Notes: generated by a model not told the origin, from the sequence alone. Shown: positions 43,740 through 53,264, counted from the stretch's first letter. The stretch: DNA of 64,000 nt from Glutamicibacter sp. B1 (GCF_039602135.1 NZ_CP125942.1:2418001-2482000); one strand, 5' to 3'. Made by a program: numbers and translations.

Positions 43740-44312
43740 TTAGGCGTTGACGTTCAACGCTGCCAGTACACGCTCGGTTACCTCGTCAATCGCGCCCAGG
43801 CCGTCGACCTTGCGCACGATACCGCGCTCCTCGTAGCGATCCACAACAACGCGAGTCTCCTCGTTGTAGAGGCTCAGGCGGTGACGGATGACCTCTTCGG
43901 TATCATCTGCACGGCCTTCGATCTCTGCACGCTTGAGCAGACGGGCGACCAGTTCATCATCATCGGCGGTCAGCTGCAGAACAGCGTCTAGGGCGATGCC
44001 CTTGTTTGCCAACATCGCGTCCAGTGCGTCTACCTGTGCGCTGGTGCGTGGGTAGCCGTCGAGCAGGAAGCCGTGAGCGACGTCGTCCTGGTTCAGACGG
44101 TCTTCGACCATGTTGTTGGTTACCGAATCAGGTACAAAGTCACCGTTGTCAATGTACTTGCTTGCTTCGATTCCTAGCGGGGTGCCACCCTTGACGTTGG
44201 CACGGAAGATGTCACCGGTGGAGATGGCAACAATGTTCAGACGCTCGGAGATCTTTACGGCCTGGGTACCTTTGCCGGCACCGGGAGGTCCAATAATTAG
44301 CAGTCGACTCAT
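43740..44312 (-). CDS. adk: Adenylate kinase
   Basis: Interconverts ATP, ADP and AMP. The P-loop is 'IIGPPGAGKGTQA', the AMP-binding block 'AISTGDIFRANV', and 'FLLDGYPRTSAQVDALD' is the central signature. At 190 residues it has the short lid, without a zinc finger, normal for actinobacteria. The ATG overlaps the secY stop by four bases, so the two are translationally coupled, the usual secY-adk arrangement. Confidence 0.97.
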   Translation of the reverse strand: MSRLLIIGPPGAGKGTQAVKISERLNIVAISTGDIFRANVKGGTPLGIEASKYIDNGDFVPDSVTNNMVEDRLNQDDVAHGFLLDGYPRTSAQVDALDAMLANKGIALDAVLQLTADDDELVARLLKRAEIEGRADDTEEVIRHRLSLYNEETRVVVDRYEERGIVRKVDGLGAIDEVTERVLAALNVNA

Positions 44313-45613
44313 CGCAGTAGCCCTTCATAGTTTCGTTGCTGCATTTGAGCATTGATTTGTTTGACGGTTTCCAATCCCACACCAACCATAATGAGGATCG
44401 ATGTACCACCAAATGGGAAGCTCTGATCAGCGTTGAACAGCACGAAGGCAATCAGTGGGATCAACGCAACGAACGCCAGGTACAGCGCGCCCGGGAAAGT
44501 AATTCGAGAAATCACATACTGAAGGTACTCAGCGGTTGGACGTCCAGCGCGAATGCCTGGAATGAATCCACCGTACTTCTTCATGTTGTCTGCTACCTCA
44601 ACAGGGTTGAAGGTAATCGCAACATAGAAGTAAGCGAAGCCGATGATCATCAGCGTGTACACCAGCATGTACCACGGCGAGGAGGTTGAGGAGTGCTCCT
44701 GCAACCACATTGCCCACTGTGGCAACGTGCCATCATCGTTCTGGTTGAACTGCACCAGCATCTGAGGCAGGGCCAAGATGGAGCTGGCGAAGATCACTGG
44801 GATCACGTTCGCCATGTTCAGCTTCAAAGGAATGTAGGTGGAAGTACCACCGACGGTGCGACGGCCCACGGTGCGCTTAGCGTACTGCACTGGAACACGA
44901 CGCTGGGACTGCTCCACAAAGACCACCAAGGCCACAATCAGCAAACCGACCAGCAACACACCAATAAAGGTCATGATGCCCTGAGCCTGCATGATCGAAC
45001 CCATTGCGGATGGGAAGCCCGAAGCAATGGAAATGAAGATCAGGATGGACATACCGTTGCCGATACCGCGTTCGGTGATCAACTCACCCATCCACATGAT
45101 CAGGCCAGTGCCCGCAGTGAGGGTGATGACCATCAACAGGATCACGATTAGTGAATCATCGGGAACCAGCGGCAGAGAACAACTTGGGAACAAGCTACCG
45201 GTACGAGCCAAGGTCACCAGAGTGGTGCCCTGCAAGAGAGCAAGGGCGATGGTGAGGTAACGCGTGTACTGCGTGAGCTTCGCCTGGCCGGCTTGGCCTT
45301 CCTTATGCAAGGTCTCGAAGTGCGGGATCACCACACGCAGCAACTGGGTGATGATGGACGCCGTAATGTACGGCATGATTCCCATTGCAAAGATGGAGAC
45401 CTGCAACAGGGCGCCGCCACTGAACAGGTTCACGAAAGAATAAAGTCCACCGGTGGTTTCACCCATTGCCAGACACTGCTGAACGTTGCTGTAATCAATG
45501 CCCGGAGCGGGAATGAATACACCGACACGATAGATCGCGATGATCCCAAGCGTGAACAGCAACTTGTTGCGCAGATCAGGCGTCCGAAAAACTCGGGCTA
45601 TGGCGCTGAACAA
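44309..45613 (-). CDS. secY: Preprotein translocase subunit SecY
   Basis: The ten-helix channel of the Sec translocon (434 residues). It opens with 'LRNKLLFTLGIIAIYRVGVF', has the plug region near 'NLFSGGALLQVSIFAMGIMP', and 'PVQYAKRTVGRR' is the large cytoplasmic loop that binds SecA and ribosomes. It is separated from rplO by 255 bases and a strong hairpin, so it starts a new secY-adk-map transcript and is not simply the tail of the spc operon. Confidence 0.98.
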   Translation of the reverse strand: MFSAIARVFRTPDLRNKLLFTLGIIAIYRVGVFIPAPGIDYSNVQQCLAMGETTGGLYSFVNLFSGGALLQVSIFAMGIMPYITASIITQLLRVVIPHFETLHKEGQAGQAKLTQYTRYLTIALALLQGTTLVTLARTGSLFPSCSLPLVPDDSLIVILLMVITLTAGTGLIMWMGELITERGIGNGMSILIFISIASGFPSAMGSIMQAQGIMTFIGVLLVGLLIVALVVFVEQSQRRVPVQYAKRTVGRRTVGGTSTYIPLKLNMANVIPVIFASSILALPQMLVQFNQNDDGTLPQWAMWLQEHSSTSSPWYMLVYTLMIIGFAYFYVAITFNPVEVADNMKKYGGFIPGIRAGRPTAEYLQYVISRITFPGALYLAFVALIPLIAFVLFNADQSFPFGGTSILIMVGVGLETVKQINAQMQQRNYEGLLR

Positions 45614-45804
45614 GCGTCCTCCTGAAGTATGTGCTTGAGCCTAGGAAGAGATTCTTCCTATGACCTAACGATTCTAGCCGTGAACAGTACTATCCTGCCA
45701 AATACGCCACACGAATTAGACGCAAATATTTACGGATAGGAATGTTTATGACCTAATCAACCAAGCTTTGAATAAGTTCTTGGAAAGTTTTCTCGCCGAG
45801 AGCA

Positions 45805-45852
45805 GAATGGCCCCGGTTCACGTTGATGACTCAACGTGAACCGGGGCCATTC
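45805..45852 (-). terminator. Terminator of the spc operon (after rplO)
   Basis: A perfect 22-bp stem (45805-45826 / 45831-45852) with a TGAC loop lies 16 bases after the rplO stop. No U-tract follows on the minus strand, as in many actinobacterial I-type terminators. It implies separate transcription of secY. Confidence 0.8.
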
Positions 45853-45868
45853 AAAGGCTAACCCTGAT

Positions 45869-46321
45869 TTAGAGGGTGTTTGCCGAGCCGCCAGCAGCAG
45901 CGATCTTCTCGGATGCGGAAGTCGAGAAGGCGTCAACCTTCACGTCAACCTTAACCGTGATCTCGCCGGTGCCCAGGACCTTAACAGGCTGGTTCTTGCG
46001 AACAGCGCCCTTGGCAACCAGTGCCTCTACGGTGACTTCGCCACCTTCTGGGAACAATTCCGAGATCTTGTCCAGGTTTACAACCTGGAACTCGACGCGG
46101 AATGGGTTCTTGAAGCCGCGCAGCTTTGGCAGACGCATGTGCAGCGGAAGCTGTCCACCTGCGAAGCCTGCCTTCACCTGGTAACGAGCCTTGGTACCCT
46201 TGGTACCGCGACCTGCGGTCTTACCCTTAGAACCTTCACCACGACCAACGCGGGTCTTGGCAGTCTTTGCACCTTCTGCTGGGCGCAGGTGGTGAATCTT
46301 CAGTGCTTTTTCTTCAGCCAT
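45869..46321 (-). CDS. rplO: 50S ribosomal protein L15
   Basis: A 150-residue large-subunit protein. '[20 protein letters not shown]' and the Gly/Lys-rich '[17 protein letters not shown]' are typical, as is '[13 protein letters not shown]'. It starts two bases after the rpmD stop and is the last gene of the spc operon here, followed by the 22-bp hairpin. Confidence 0.97.
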   Translation of the reverse strand: MAEEKALKIHHLRPAEGAKTAKTRVGRGEGSKGKTAGRGTKGTKARYQVKAGFAGGQLPLHMRLPKLRGFKNPFRVEFQVVNLDKISELFPEGGEVTVEALVAKGAVRKNQPVKVLGTGEITVKVDVKVDAFSTSASEKIAAAGGSANTL

Positions 46322-46323
46322 CT

Positions 46324-46530
46324 TTACTTCGCCTCCTCAACCTTCAACAGGTGTGGAACCTTGTTGACCATACCAACAGTCACAGGGTCAGCGGAGCGGA
46401 CAACGGTCTGTCCGATGCGCTTCAGGCCCAACGAGCGAACAACGTCGCGCTGGGACTGGTTACCACCGATGATGGACTTGATCTGGGTGATTTCCAGCTT
46501 GGCGTCGCTTGGAACAATGTTCTTAGCCAT
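46324..46530 (-). CDS. rpmD: 50S ribosomal protein L30
   Basis: A 68-residue protein with the ferredoxin-like L30 fold: '[20 protein letters not shown]', '[13 protein letters not shown]', '[14 protein letters not shown]'. It lies three bases after rpsE and two before rplO in the spc operon. Confidence 0.97.
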   Translation of the reverse strand: MAKNIVPSDAKLEITQIKSIIGGNQSQRDVVRSLGLKRIGQTVVRSADPVTVGMVNKVPHLLKVEEAK

Positions 46531-46533
46531 TGA

Positions 46534-47244
46534 TTAAGCACCTGCCTTCTGGCTCTGGATGTGACGCAGCATTGCTGCTGGTGCAACCTCGTCCAGCGGA
46601 AGACCGCGGCGAGCTGCAACAGCCTGTGGCTCTTCCAGAGCCTTCAGTGCAGCAATGGTGCCCTGAACGATGTTGATCTGGTTCTGCGAACCCATCGACT
46701 TCGACAGGATGTCGTGGATGCCTGCACATTCCAACACGGCGCGCACTGGACCACCGGCGATAACACCGGTACCAGGAGCAGCTGGGCGGAGCAAGACAAC
46801 GCCAGCGGCGGCCTCACCCTTGACCAGGTGTGGGATGGTGGTGCCAACGCGTGGAACGCGGAAGAAGGACTTCTTAGCCTCTTCAACGCCCTTAGCGATA
46901 GCAGCAGGAACTTCCTTGGCCTTACCGTAGCCAACGCCTACCAGACCGTTGCCGTCACCAACAACGACAAGTGCGGTGAAGCTGAAGCGACGACCACCCT
47001 TGACGACCTTGGAGACGCGGTTGATAGCTACAACGCGCTCAAGGAACTTGTCCTTGTCTTCGTTGCGGTTATCCTTCTGGTCACGGCCACGGCCGCGGCC
47101 TTCGCCACGTCCACGACCTTCACCACGACCGCGGCCTTCGCCGCGACGGGATCCAGCGTTCTCGGTAGCGGGAGCCGATGCAGTCTCGACTGCTTCAGTA
47201 GCTTCAGACACCTGAGTTTCCTTCTTGTTAGTAGCTTCGCTCAC
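46534..47244 (-). CDS. rpsE: 30S ribosomal protein S5 with Arg/Gly repeat extension
   Basis: A small-subunit accuracy protein. The core '[19 protein letters not shown]' and '[15 protein letters not shown]' is standard. The protein is 236 residues against about 167 in E. coli. The first 60 or so residues are an extension: a Thr/Glu/Ala-rich part, then three tandem GEGRGR hexapeptides (residues 35-52), then '[13 protein letters not shown]'. The rplR stop overlaps the start by four bases. Confidence 0.97.
   Translation of the reverse strand: MSEATNKKETQVSEATEAVETASAPATENAGSRRGEGRGRGEGRGRGEGRGRGRDQKDNRNEDKDKFLERVVAINRVSKVVKGGRRFSFTALVVVGDGNGLVGVGYGKAKEVPAAIAKGVEEAKKSFFRVPRVGTTIPHLVKGEAAAGVVLLRPAAPGTGVIAGGPVRAVLECAGIHDILSKSMGSQNQINIVQGTIAALKALEEPQAVAARRGLPLDEVAPAAMLRHIQSQKAGA
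47083..47142 (-). repeat. Tandem 18-base repeat encoding GEGRGR in rpsE
   Basis: Three near-identical 18-base units and a partial fourth encode the (GEGRGR)3-GR stretch of S5. Units differ mostly at third codon positions. Such low-complexity DNA can vary in copy number between strains by slippage. Confidence 0.8.
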
Positions 47245-47612
47245 AGTGCCAGCCCACCTTCACGTGCGCCGTCAGCAACAGCGGCCACGCGACCGTGGTA
47301 CTTGTTGCCACCGCGGTCGAAGACAACTGCTTCGATGCCAGCTGCCTTGGCGCGCTCTGCAACGAGCTGACCAATCTGCTTGGACTTTGCGGTCTTGTCG
47401 GCATCGCTATTGCGAAGATCTGCTTCCATGGTCGACGCGCTGGCCAGGGTGATACCCTGCGAGTCGTCCACAATCTGTACGAAGATGTGGCGAGCCGAGC
47501 GGTTGACAACCAGGCGTGGACGAGCGGTGGTGCCAACGATGTGCTTGCGCACACGCTGGTGACGACGACCGCGCTGAGCGGACTTGCTCTTGCCCTTGAT
47601 TCCGATAGCCAT
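47241..47612 (-). CDS. rplR: 50S ribosomal protein L18
   Basis: A 123-residue 5S rRNA-binding protein. '[20 protein letters not shown]' and '[20 protein letters not shown]' are signature blocks. It lies two bases after rplF and overlaps rpsE by four bases in the spc operon. Confidence 0.97.
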   Translation of the reverse strand: MAIGIKGKSKSAQRGRRHQRVRKHIVGTTARPRLVVNRSARHIFVQIVDDSQGITLASASTMEADLRNSDADKTAKSKQIGQLVAERAKAAGIEAVVFDRGGNKYHGRVAAVADGAREGGLAL

Positions 47613-47614
47613 AA

Positions 47615-48151
47615 TTACTTACCAGCCTTTCCGACCTTGCGGCGGATGATCTCGCCAGCGTAACGGATACCCTTGCCCTTGTAAGGCTCGGTCTTACGCA
47701 GCTTGCGGATGTTGGCGGCAACTTCACCGACGTGCTGCTTATCAATACCAGCAACGGTGATCTTGTTGTTGCCCTCGACCGAGTAGGTGATGCCTTCTAC
47801 AGCTTCAACCTTCACTGGGTGCGAGTAACCCAGAGCAAGCTCCAGGTCAGCGCCCTTGGCCTGTACGCGGTAACCGGTACCGTGGATTTCGAGCTTCTTC
47901 TCGTAACCCTCGGTGACACCGATGATCATGTTGTTGATCAGGGTGCGGGTCAGACCGTGCAGCGAACGAGCCTCGCGGGAATCGTTCGGACGGGAGACGG
48001 TAACATCGTTCTCGTTCTTAGCAACGGTGATCGGAGCCGAAACGGTCAGCGAAAGCTCACCCTTTGGGCCCTTTACGGCGACCTGCTGGCCGTCGATGTT
48101 CAGTTCAACGTTGGCAGGAACGGTGATCGGAAGACGTCCAATACGTGACAT
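47615..48151 (-). CDS. rplF: 50S ribosomal protein L6
   Basis: A 178-residue protein at the base of the L7/L12 stalk, with two repeated alpha/beta domains. '[17 protein letters not shown]' is the conserved start and '[19 protein letters not shown]' the conserved end. It follows rpsH after 20 bases. Confidence 0.97.
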   Translation of the reverse strand: MSRIGRLPITVPANVELNIDGQQVAVKGPKGELSLTVSAPITVAKNENDVTVSRPNDSREARSLHGLTRTLINNMIIGVTEGYEKKLEIHGTGYRVQAKGADLELALGYSHPVKVEAVEGITYSVEGNNKITVAGIDKQHVGEVAANIRKLRKTEPYKGKGIRYAGEIIRRKVGKAGK

Positions 48152-48171
48152 TGTCTGTTTCTTCCTTCCTG

Positions 48172-48570
48172 TTACCAGACGTAGGCGAGGACTTCCCCAC
48201 CCACGCCCTTCTTTGCAGCCTGACGGTCAGTAAGCAGACCGGAGGAGGTGGACAGGATCGCGATGCCAAGACCACCGAGCACGTGAGGCAGGTTGGTGGA
48301 CTTTGCGTAAACGCGAAGACCTGGCTTGGAGATACGACGTACGCCAGCGATCGAACGCTCGCGAGTTGGGCCGTACTTCAAAGTGATAGTCAGAGTCTTG
48401 CCGACTTCAGCTGCAACTTCCTCGAAGGAGGCAATGTAGCCCTGTTCCTTCAGGATGTTAGCGATGCGTACCTTGAGCTTGCTCGATGGCATCGACACGG
48501 TGTCGTGGTATGCCGAGTTAGCGTTACGCAGACGAGTCAGCATATCTGCGACTGGATCTGTCATAGACAT
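48172..48570 (-). CDS. rpsH: 30S ribosomal protein S8
   Basis: A 132-residue 16S rRNA central-domain binder. '[19 protein letters not shown]' opens the protein, and '[20 protein letters not shown]' and '[17 protein letters not shown]' are family blocks. Two ATGs (48570 and 48564) are possible; GGAAGGG lies upstream. Only 57 bases separate it from rplE, so rpsN is not present at its usual site. Confidence 0.97.
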   Translation of the reverse strand: MSMTDPVADMLTRLRNANSAYHDTVSMPSSKLKVRIANILKEQGYIASFEEVAAEVGKTLTITLKYGPTRERSIAGVRRISKPGLRVYAKSTNLPHVLGGLGIAILSTSSGLLTDRQAAKKGVGGEVLAYVW

Positions 48571-48627
48571 GTGGGCTTCAGCCCTTCCTCGTTACGGTTT
48601 CCTTAGCGGACCTGTAACGTAGTGAGA

Positions 48628-49197
48628 TTAGTTGTTGGTCTTGAATGGGAAGCCCAGAGCCTTAAGCAAGGCACGGCCTTCGTCATCAGTCTTGGCGGTG
48701 GTCACCACAGTGATGTCCATACCGCGCACGCGATCGATCTTGTCCTGATCGATTTCATGGAACATCGACTGTTCGGTCAGACCGAAGGTGTAGTTACCAT
48801 TGCCATCGAACTGGCGGTCGCTCAGGCCGCGGAAGTCGCGGATACGAGGCAGTGCCAGGGTGATCAGGCGATCAACGAATTCCCACATGCGGTCGTTACG
48901 CAGGGTGGTGTGCGTACCGATTGGCATGCCTTCGCGCAGCTTGAACTGTGCGATGGACTTGCGAGCACGGGTGATCACTGGCTTCTGACCGGTAATAGCG
49001 GTCAGGTCCTTGACGGCACCCTCAATGAGCTTCGAGTCCTTGGCAGCTTCGCCGACACCCATGTTCACTACAACCTTGGTCAGGGATGGTACCTGCATTG
49101 GGTTTGCGTAGTTGAACTGCTCCTGCAATGCAGGGCGGATCTCTGCGTTGTACTTTGCCTTCAGACGTGGCTGGATCTTGGTGGCTGCTTCAGTCAT
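48628..49197 (-). CDS. rplE: 50S ribosomal protein L5
   Basis: A 189-residue 5S rRNA-binding protein of the central protuberance. '[20 protein letters not shown]' and '[20 protein letters not shown]' are diagnostic. Its ATG overlaps the rplX stop by one base (TAATG), giving translational coupling. Confidence 0.97.
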   Translation of the reverse strand: MTEAATKIQPRLKAKYNAEIRPALQEQFNYANPMQVPSLTKVVVNMGVGEAAKDSKLIEGAVKDLTAITGQKPVITRARKSIAQFKLREGMPIGTHTTLRNDRMWEFVDRLITLALPRIRDFRGLSDRQFDGNGNYTFGLTEQSMFHEIDQDKIDRVRGMDITVVTTAKTDDEGRALLKALGFPFKTNN

Positions 49198-49541
49198 TAC
49201 AGATCCTTTCCGGAAGCCTTGGCGAAACGAACGCGTACAGTCTTGGACACGCCGTTCTTTTCTACGGTTTCCTCGCGGAAGCCGACGCGGGTTGGCTTCT
49301 TGGTTTCTGGGTCAACCACTGCAACGTTAGAAACGTGCACTGGAGCCTCAACAACCTCGATGCCGCCGGTGGTGGAACCGTTCTCGTTCTGACCAGCCTT
49401 GGTGTGCTTGGTGACGCGGTTTACGCCTTCAACCAGCACGCGGTTGGACTCGGTGATGACCTTCAGGACCTTGCCCTGCAAGCCACGATCCTTGCCTGAG
49501 ATGACCTGAACCAGGTCACCCTTCTTGATCTTTGCGCCCAT
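49197..49541 (-). CDS. rplX: 50S ribosomal protein L24
   Basis: A 114-residue assembly initiator with an N-terminal KOW motif, '[20 protein letters not shown]'. The rest follows the actinobacterial form ('[17 protein letters not shown]', '[13 protein letters not shown]'). It lies two bases after rplN. Confidence 0.97.
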   Translation of the reverse strand: MGAKIKKGDLVQVISGKDRGLQGKVLKVITESNRVLVEGVNRVTKHTKAGQNENGSTTGGIEVVEAPVHVSNVAVVDPETKKPTRVGFREETVEKNGVSKTVRVRFAKASGKDL

Positions 49542-49543
49542 GG

Positions 49544-49912
49544 TTACAGCACCTCCGGAGCCAGGGAAACGATCTTCATGAACTTCTTGTCACGAAGCTC
49601 ACGACCCACTGGGCCGAAAATACGGGTACCGCGTGGTTCACCTTCGTTCTTCAAGATCACAGCTGCGTTCTCGTCGAACTTGATGTAGGAACCGTCTGCA
49701 CGACGGATTTCCTTCTTAGTGCGAACGACGACTGCCTTTACGACGTCGCCCTTCTTCACGTTGCCGCCAGGAATTGCATCCTTGACGGTAGCGACAATGG
49801 TGTCGCCAATGCTTGCGTAGCGACGCTTCGAGCCACCAAGAACACGAATGGTAAGGATTTCCTTAGCACCGGTGTTATCGGCAACCTTGAGTCGCGACTC
49901 CTGCTGAATCAC
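49544..49912 (-). CDS. rplN: 50S ribosomal protein L14
   Basis: A 122-residue subunit-interface protein. '[20 protein letters not shown]' and '[20 protein letters not shown]' are nearly invariant. It is the first gene of the spc operon here. Its usual neighbour rpsQ is 3.4 kb away, with an accessory insert in between, so rplN must have its own promoter. Confidence 0.98.
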   Translation of the reverse strand: MIQQESRLKVADNTGAKEILTIRVLGGSKRRYASIGDTIVATVKDAIPGGNVKKGDVVKAVVVRTKKEIRRADGSYIKFDENAAVILKNEGEPRGTRIFGPVGRELRDKKFMKIVSLAPEVL

Positions 49913-50380
49913 TTCTTACTCCTGTCGTCTCGCTGGTTCTCTAACGAGCCTTGCGGAACGGATATGGTCTCCACGATACGTATCGCTTACCCCCACCGAC
50001 GCGGGCGCACCGAATGCTGATCCCAAATGGCGGCAGGGCCGAGGCGTAAAATATCGAGGCTGTACTTGTGCGTCTAAACTGATTTAGACCGCACTGCATC
50101 GCGCCGAAGGTGGATAGTCCCCGAACACGATGCGCACAGATTCTTAAGTCTAGCGCAGAGTGGCGCAAAACCGAAATGGTGTGGTATGCGCAAATAAGGC
50201 GTTGTTCGTCACATGTACATCCGTGAACTTCCGCGGAAAATCAATGCTTAGCAATATTGTCGAGTTCCCTTACCGACCAACTGCCAGTTACGTCTCGAGC
50301 CAATTTCACTCCCGTCCCAGTCTGCAGGACAGATTCTGAGAAAATATTTCATAGTCGCAGAAATCAGTAACTGAACCGAC
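49913..50380. other. Intergenic region carrying the spc operon promoter
   Basis: 468 bases between the EEP gene stop and rplN, both on the minus strand. It must contain the rplN promoter. On the minus strand TTGCGC followed after 16 bases by TAAGAA, overlapping TAGACT, near 50145-50175 is the best candidate. I see no gene; the short open frames have no ribosome sites. No strong terminator hairpin was found after the EEP gene. Confidence 0.35.
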
Positions 50381-51346
50381 TCATTCTCCGGCTACAAGAC
50401 CCAGCGTTGCTTTAATTGCTAAGTGTTCAGATCCCTGGATATGCAACGTTTCTTGTGCCAATGGCTCAAAGCCACGGGACAGAACGTGATCAATACCGAC
50501 GAGTGCAGGTACATTCCGGTCTGCCGGCCAGGTTGATTGAGGAAACAGCGAAGGCTCTTCGTCCATGACAGACGTGAGTTTCCTAAATTGCGGGTGCGTC
50601 CTCGTCGAATTGTAATCCCCCGCCAAAATCACCGGTTTACCTGTTTGCTGATCCAAAAACTGCTTTAAGGCATCCAATCCGGTGCCCCAGCGTGTAGCGC
50701 TACCCAAAGGCGGATAGACGTGAACTCCGACAACAGTTAAATCCCCCAACGGCGAAGCAATGTCAACCACAGGCATCCCGTACCAATCGGTGGCCTGCGG
50801 ACCAAGCGCCGCATCGCGTTCTTTGAGCGGATAGCGCGAAAAAACCACGGTATCGCGCTCTCCACCGGTTGTTACTTGAGAGCTGCGGTATTTCAACGAG
50901 ACAAGTGCACCTTGGGCACGTAACCGGTCATGTAAGGACTCGCTAGTTTCAACAAGAACCAGCACATCAGGATTTGTCGCCTTGATGTTCGTCGCCAGTT
51001 CTTTCGAATCAGCACCAGCTTTAAGTGCGTTGAATGAAAAGACAGTGATCCTGGCACCGGTGTCTGATGCCGATGCCTGTTGTTTGCTAGGCATAGCCAG
51101 ATTCGGCACGACACCTGCAATCAGCAGCACAGCCACGATCACTGCGGCGATCCAGCGCCGTCTGATGAGTGCAAATATAACTACGAAGGCTACAGCGATT
51201 AATGCCCAAGGTTGAAAAGCTTGAAGACGTGGGGTCCACCCAGAAGCTAGCCAGGGAATATAAGGTAGCGCACCCACAGCACAGCTGAGCAGAATAAGAA
51301 TCGCCCATAGATACGTAAAAGGTGGTCTTGGGCGATTCTTCGTCAT
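50381..51346 (-). CDS. Membrane-anchored endonuclease/exonuclease/phosphatase family protein
   Basis: A 321-residue protein. Three hydrophobic helices occupy about residues 12-95. They are followed by an extracellular EEP (DNase I/sphingomyelinase-like) domain: 'RITVFSFNALK' (Asn), 'VLVLVETSE' (metal Glu), 'GVHVYPP' (His), 'VILAGDYNSTRTHP' (Asp/Asn), 'IDHVL' and 'SEHLAI' (catalytic His). All metal-site residues look present. Substrate unknown; such anchored EEP proteins in actinobacteria have not been assigned one. It forms a likely operon with the VOC gene upstream (35-base gap). Confidence 0.82.
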   Translation of the reverse strand: MTKNRPRPPFTYLWAILILLSCAVGALPYIPWLASGWTPRLQAFQPWALIAVAFVVIFALIRRRWIAAVIVAVLLIAGVVPNLAMPSKQQASASDTGARITVFSFNALKAGADSKELATNIKATNPDVLVLVETSESLHDRLRAQGALVSLKYRSSQVTTGGERDTVVFSRYPLKERDAALGPQATDWYGMPVVDIASPLGDLTVVGVHVYPPLGSATRWGTGLDALKQFLDQQTGKPVILAGDYNSTRTHPQFRKLTSVMDEEPSLFPQSTWPADRNVPALVGIDHVLSRGFEPLAQETLHIQGSEHLAIKATLGLVAGE

Positions 51347-51381
51347 GCCCTTAGCTTAGTTCAATAACTTCAGGTCATCGC

Positions 51382-51903
51382 TCAATTCGATGCGGACTCG
51401 GACTGCTGGGCAGCCCAGGCCGCCACCCGTTGCGCGCTTTCTTCTTCGCTCAGGTCTTCAACCCTGCTCATGATCGTCCATCTGATTCCAAACGGATCAA
51501 TGATCGAGGCGAATCTGTCTCCTGAAACAAAATTCGTCGCCGGTTCCCTCACCGTCGCCCCGGCCTCGATTGCTTTGGCCAAGACCACGTTCACATCGGC
51601 ACAGTACAGCCCCAGCGAGTAGCAAGCGTTCGGCGCCTGCGGTGGTGGCACCAACCCGTAGTCGGGGCTCGGCTCCCCAATTTGCAGGTGCCCTTCACCG
51701 AAATCAATCTCTGCATGAACGACCATCCCACCCATTTCTGTGGCATCAATGATTCGTGCGCCATACACGTCTTTGTAGAATTTCAATGCTTGCGCAGCAT
51801 TTGGTACCGCAAGAAAAGGAGTCAAAGAAGTTACTCCCTGTGGAACGCCAGCGGTGGTGTACTTTCCGGTGACACCATGCACCATTTCGTTATCATTTTG
51901 CAT
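51382..51903 (-). CDS. VOC-family (PhnB/glyoxalase-like) protein
   Basis: A 173-residue vicinal-oxygen-chelate protein. 'LTPFLAVPNAAQALKFYKDV' and 'SGDRFASIIDPFGIRWTIMS' are the PhnB/YdeE-type blocks. Members include bleomycin-binding and glyoxalase-like proteins, but the ligand cannot be inferred. The C-terminal 'EDLSEEESAQRVAAWAAQ' tail is typical of PhnB-like proteins. The ATG at 51903 has no ribosome site and may be leaderless; ATG at 51885 is an alternative. It is divergent from the AraC-type gene, 68 bases away. Confidence 0.8.
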   Translation of the reverse strand: MQNDNEMVHGVTGKYTTAGVPQGVTSLTPFLAVPNAAQALKFYKDVYGARIIDATEMGGMVVHAEIDFGEGHLQIGEPSPDYGLVPPPQAPNACYSLGLYCADVNVVLAKAIEAGATVREPATNFVSGDRFASIIDPFGIRWTIMSRVEDLSEEESAQRVAAWAAQQSESASN

Positions 51904-51971
51904 GACTAGAGACTACGCCCGTGTGCCATGCTGGAGCTTGTAAATTTGCGACGAATTTGAGGTGCTGACCT

Positions 51972-52766
51972 ATGACCGATATCCGTGACGGTCGAGGCGT
52001 TCTCTACCCTTCAAGGCTCCCGGAATTCCAACGCATTTTGCCGCCGGAGTACTTACAACAGTACGTAAATTGGTATTGGATTTCGCGCTGGGATATTGCG
52101 CCAGGCAAAGTTTCGCGCCAGCACCTTTTGCCGTTCCCGCTAATGAATCTGGTTGTGCAACCAGAAGGTGTGACCATCTCCGGACCAAGTAGTGGATCCT
52201 CGCATAGGAACCTACGTGGTACCGGCTGGGCAGTCGCAGCCCTGCTTCGCCCAGCAGCAGCACCCTTGTTTGCTTCCCATGCCGGCAGTAGTCCGCAATT
52301 GCTTTTGAATCAAGAAGTTTCACTGGACGCAGTAGACCTCCACCGTCGTCTCAAGGAAGAACATCTGATCACTGATGGGCGACAGCTCAACGAGCGGTGC
52401 GCTCATCAATTCTCTTTATGGCTTGAGGAACGTCTCCCGCCCATCACACGGTTAGCGAACGTAGCCAACGAATTCTTAGATTATGTATCCAGTAATAGCG
52501 CAGCGCTTCGGGTCGACCAGGTGGCAAAACACTTGCATCTGACGGTACGTAGCTTGCAACGGTTGTCCCTAAAATATTTGGGACTCTCTCCCCTGGCTGT
52601 GATCCGACGCTACCGCCTGCAGGAGGCGGCACTACAGCTACGTGAACATCCACAAGCTTCACTGGCCGAGCTTGCTTCGGAGCTTGGCTACACAGATCAG
52701 GCGCACTTGTCTACAGACTTCAAGAAAGTTCTCGGCTACTCCCCCGGCAATTACCGAAGCCGCTAG
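51972..52766 (+). CDS. AraC-family transcriptional regulator
   Basis: A 264-residue regulator. The N-terminal domain ('PEYLQQYVNWYWISRWDIAP') is of the kind found before AraC HTH domains in actinobacteria. The C-terminal double HTH runs from 'LRVDQVAKHLHLTVRSLQRL' to the signature 'LASELGYTDQAHLSTDFKKV' and 'GYSPGNYR'. It is the only plus-strand gene in the rpsQ-rplN insert. It is divergent from the VOC-EEP pair and likely controls it from the 68-base gap. Confidence 0.85.
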   Translation: MTDIRDGRGVLYPSRLPEFQRILPPEYLQQYVNWYWISRWDIAPGKVSRQHLLPFPLMNLVVQPEGVTISGPSSGSSHRNLRGTGWAVAALLRPAAAPLFASHAGSSPQLLLNQEVSLDAVDLHRRLKEEHLITDGRQLNERCAHQFSLWLEERLPPITRLANVANEFLDYVSSNSAALRVDQVAKHLHLTVRSLQRLSLKYLGLSPLAVIRRYRLQEAALQLREHPQASLAELASELGYTDQAHLSTDFKKVLGYSPGNYRSR

Positions 52767-52896
52767 TCAGTGATAGCACCAAAATTTCGGCGATTCGCAA
52801 GTTGTTGACGATTGGCCAACCAAGATGCTTGCCAGAAACTATCGAGTTGGCGTCCACGCTAATTGTCGAGCTTGCGAAGACTGACCGCCTGATTTT

Positions 52897-53106
52897 CTAT
52901 TCAGCATCTGCCCGATGATCACGCACAGCTGCTGCAGCCGAAGCAATCAATGCGAATACCAGCGCTATCCAGAGGTTCTGGATTGCCGCAAGAACCGAAC
53001 GCTGGGCGATCAGGCAATACGCGCCTAGCAACAAGGCGAGTCCAGCAATTGCGATAGTGAGGTAGAGTCCCACTCGTTGTACGAGAACCTTGTCAGGCTT
53101 CTTCAA
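52897..53106 (-). CDS. Small two-helix membrane protein, unknown
   Basis: A 69-residue protein with two predicted helices (about residues 13-34 and 40-60), a basic N-terminus 'KKPDKVLVQRVG' and the tail 'VRDHRADAE'. The start is a TTG at 53106 with AGGTGAG eight bases upstream, a strong ribosome site that supports translation. I recognise no family. It is convergent with the AraC gene and upstream of no other insert gene, so it is probably its own unit. Confidence 0.65.
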   Translation of the reverse strand: MKKPDKVLVQRVGLYLTIAIAGLALLLGAYCLIAQRSVLAAIQNLWIALVFALIASAAAAVRDHRADAE

Positions 53107-53226
53107 AACCGAAACTCACCTTTCAGCTGCTCGGAGCGACAGCCGTTTTCTCATTGAACCCATATTCTATCCGGCCTTGTACTGACGCTGCCCGTATTAC
53201 ATGGTCAAAAAGTTCCGAAACGCAGA

Positions 53227-53264
53227 AACGCCCCGAACTCTTCTTTCGAAGTGTTCGGGGCGTT
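53227..53264 (-). terminator. Terminator of the S10 operon (after rpsQ)
   Basis: A stem of twelve outer pairs (53227-53238 / 53253-53264) and four inner pairs around TTTC, followed on the minus strand by CTGCGTTTC, with TTT at the stem's base. It lies 36 bases after the rpsQ stop, so S10-operon transcription ends before the insert. Confidence 0.85.

Noticed and set aside
49941..50168. 75-codon minus-strand frame upstream of rplN
   Set aside because: Arg/Cys-rich, no ribosome site, overlaps the likely promoter region.
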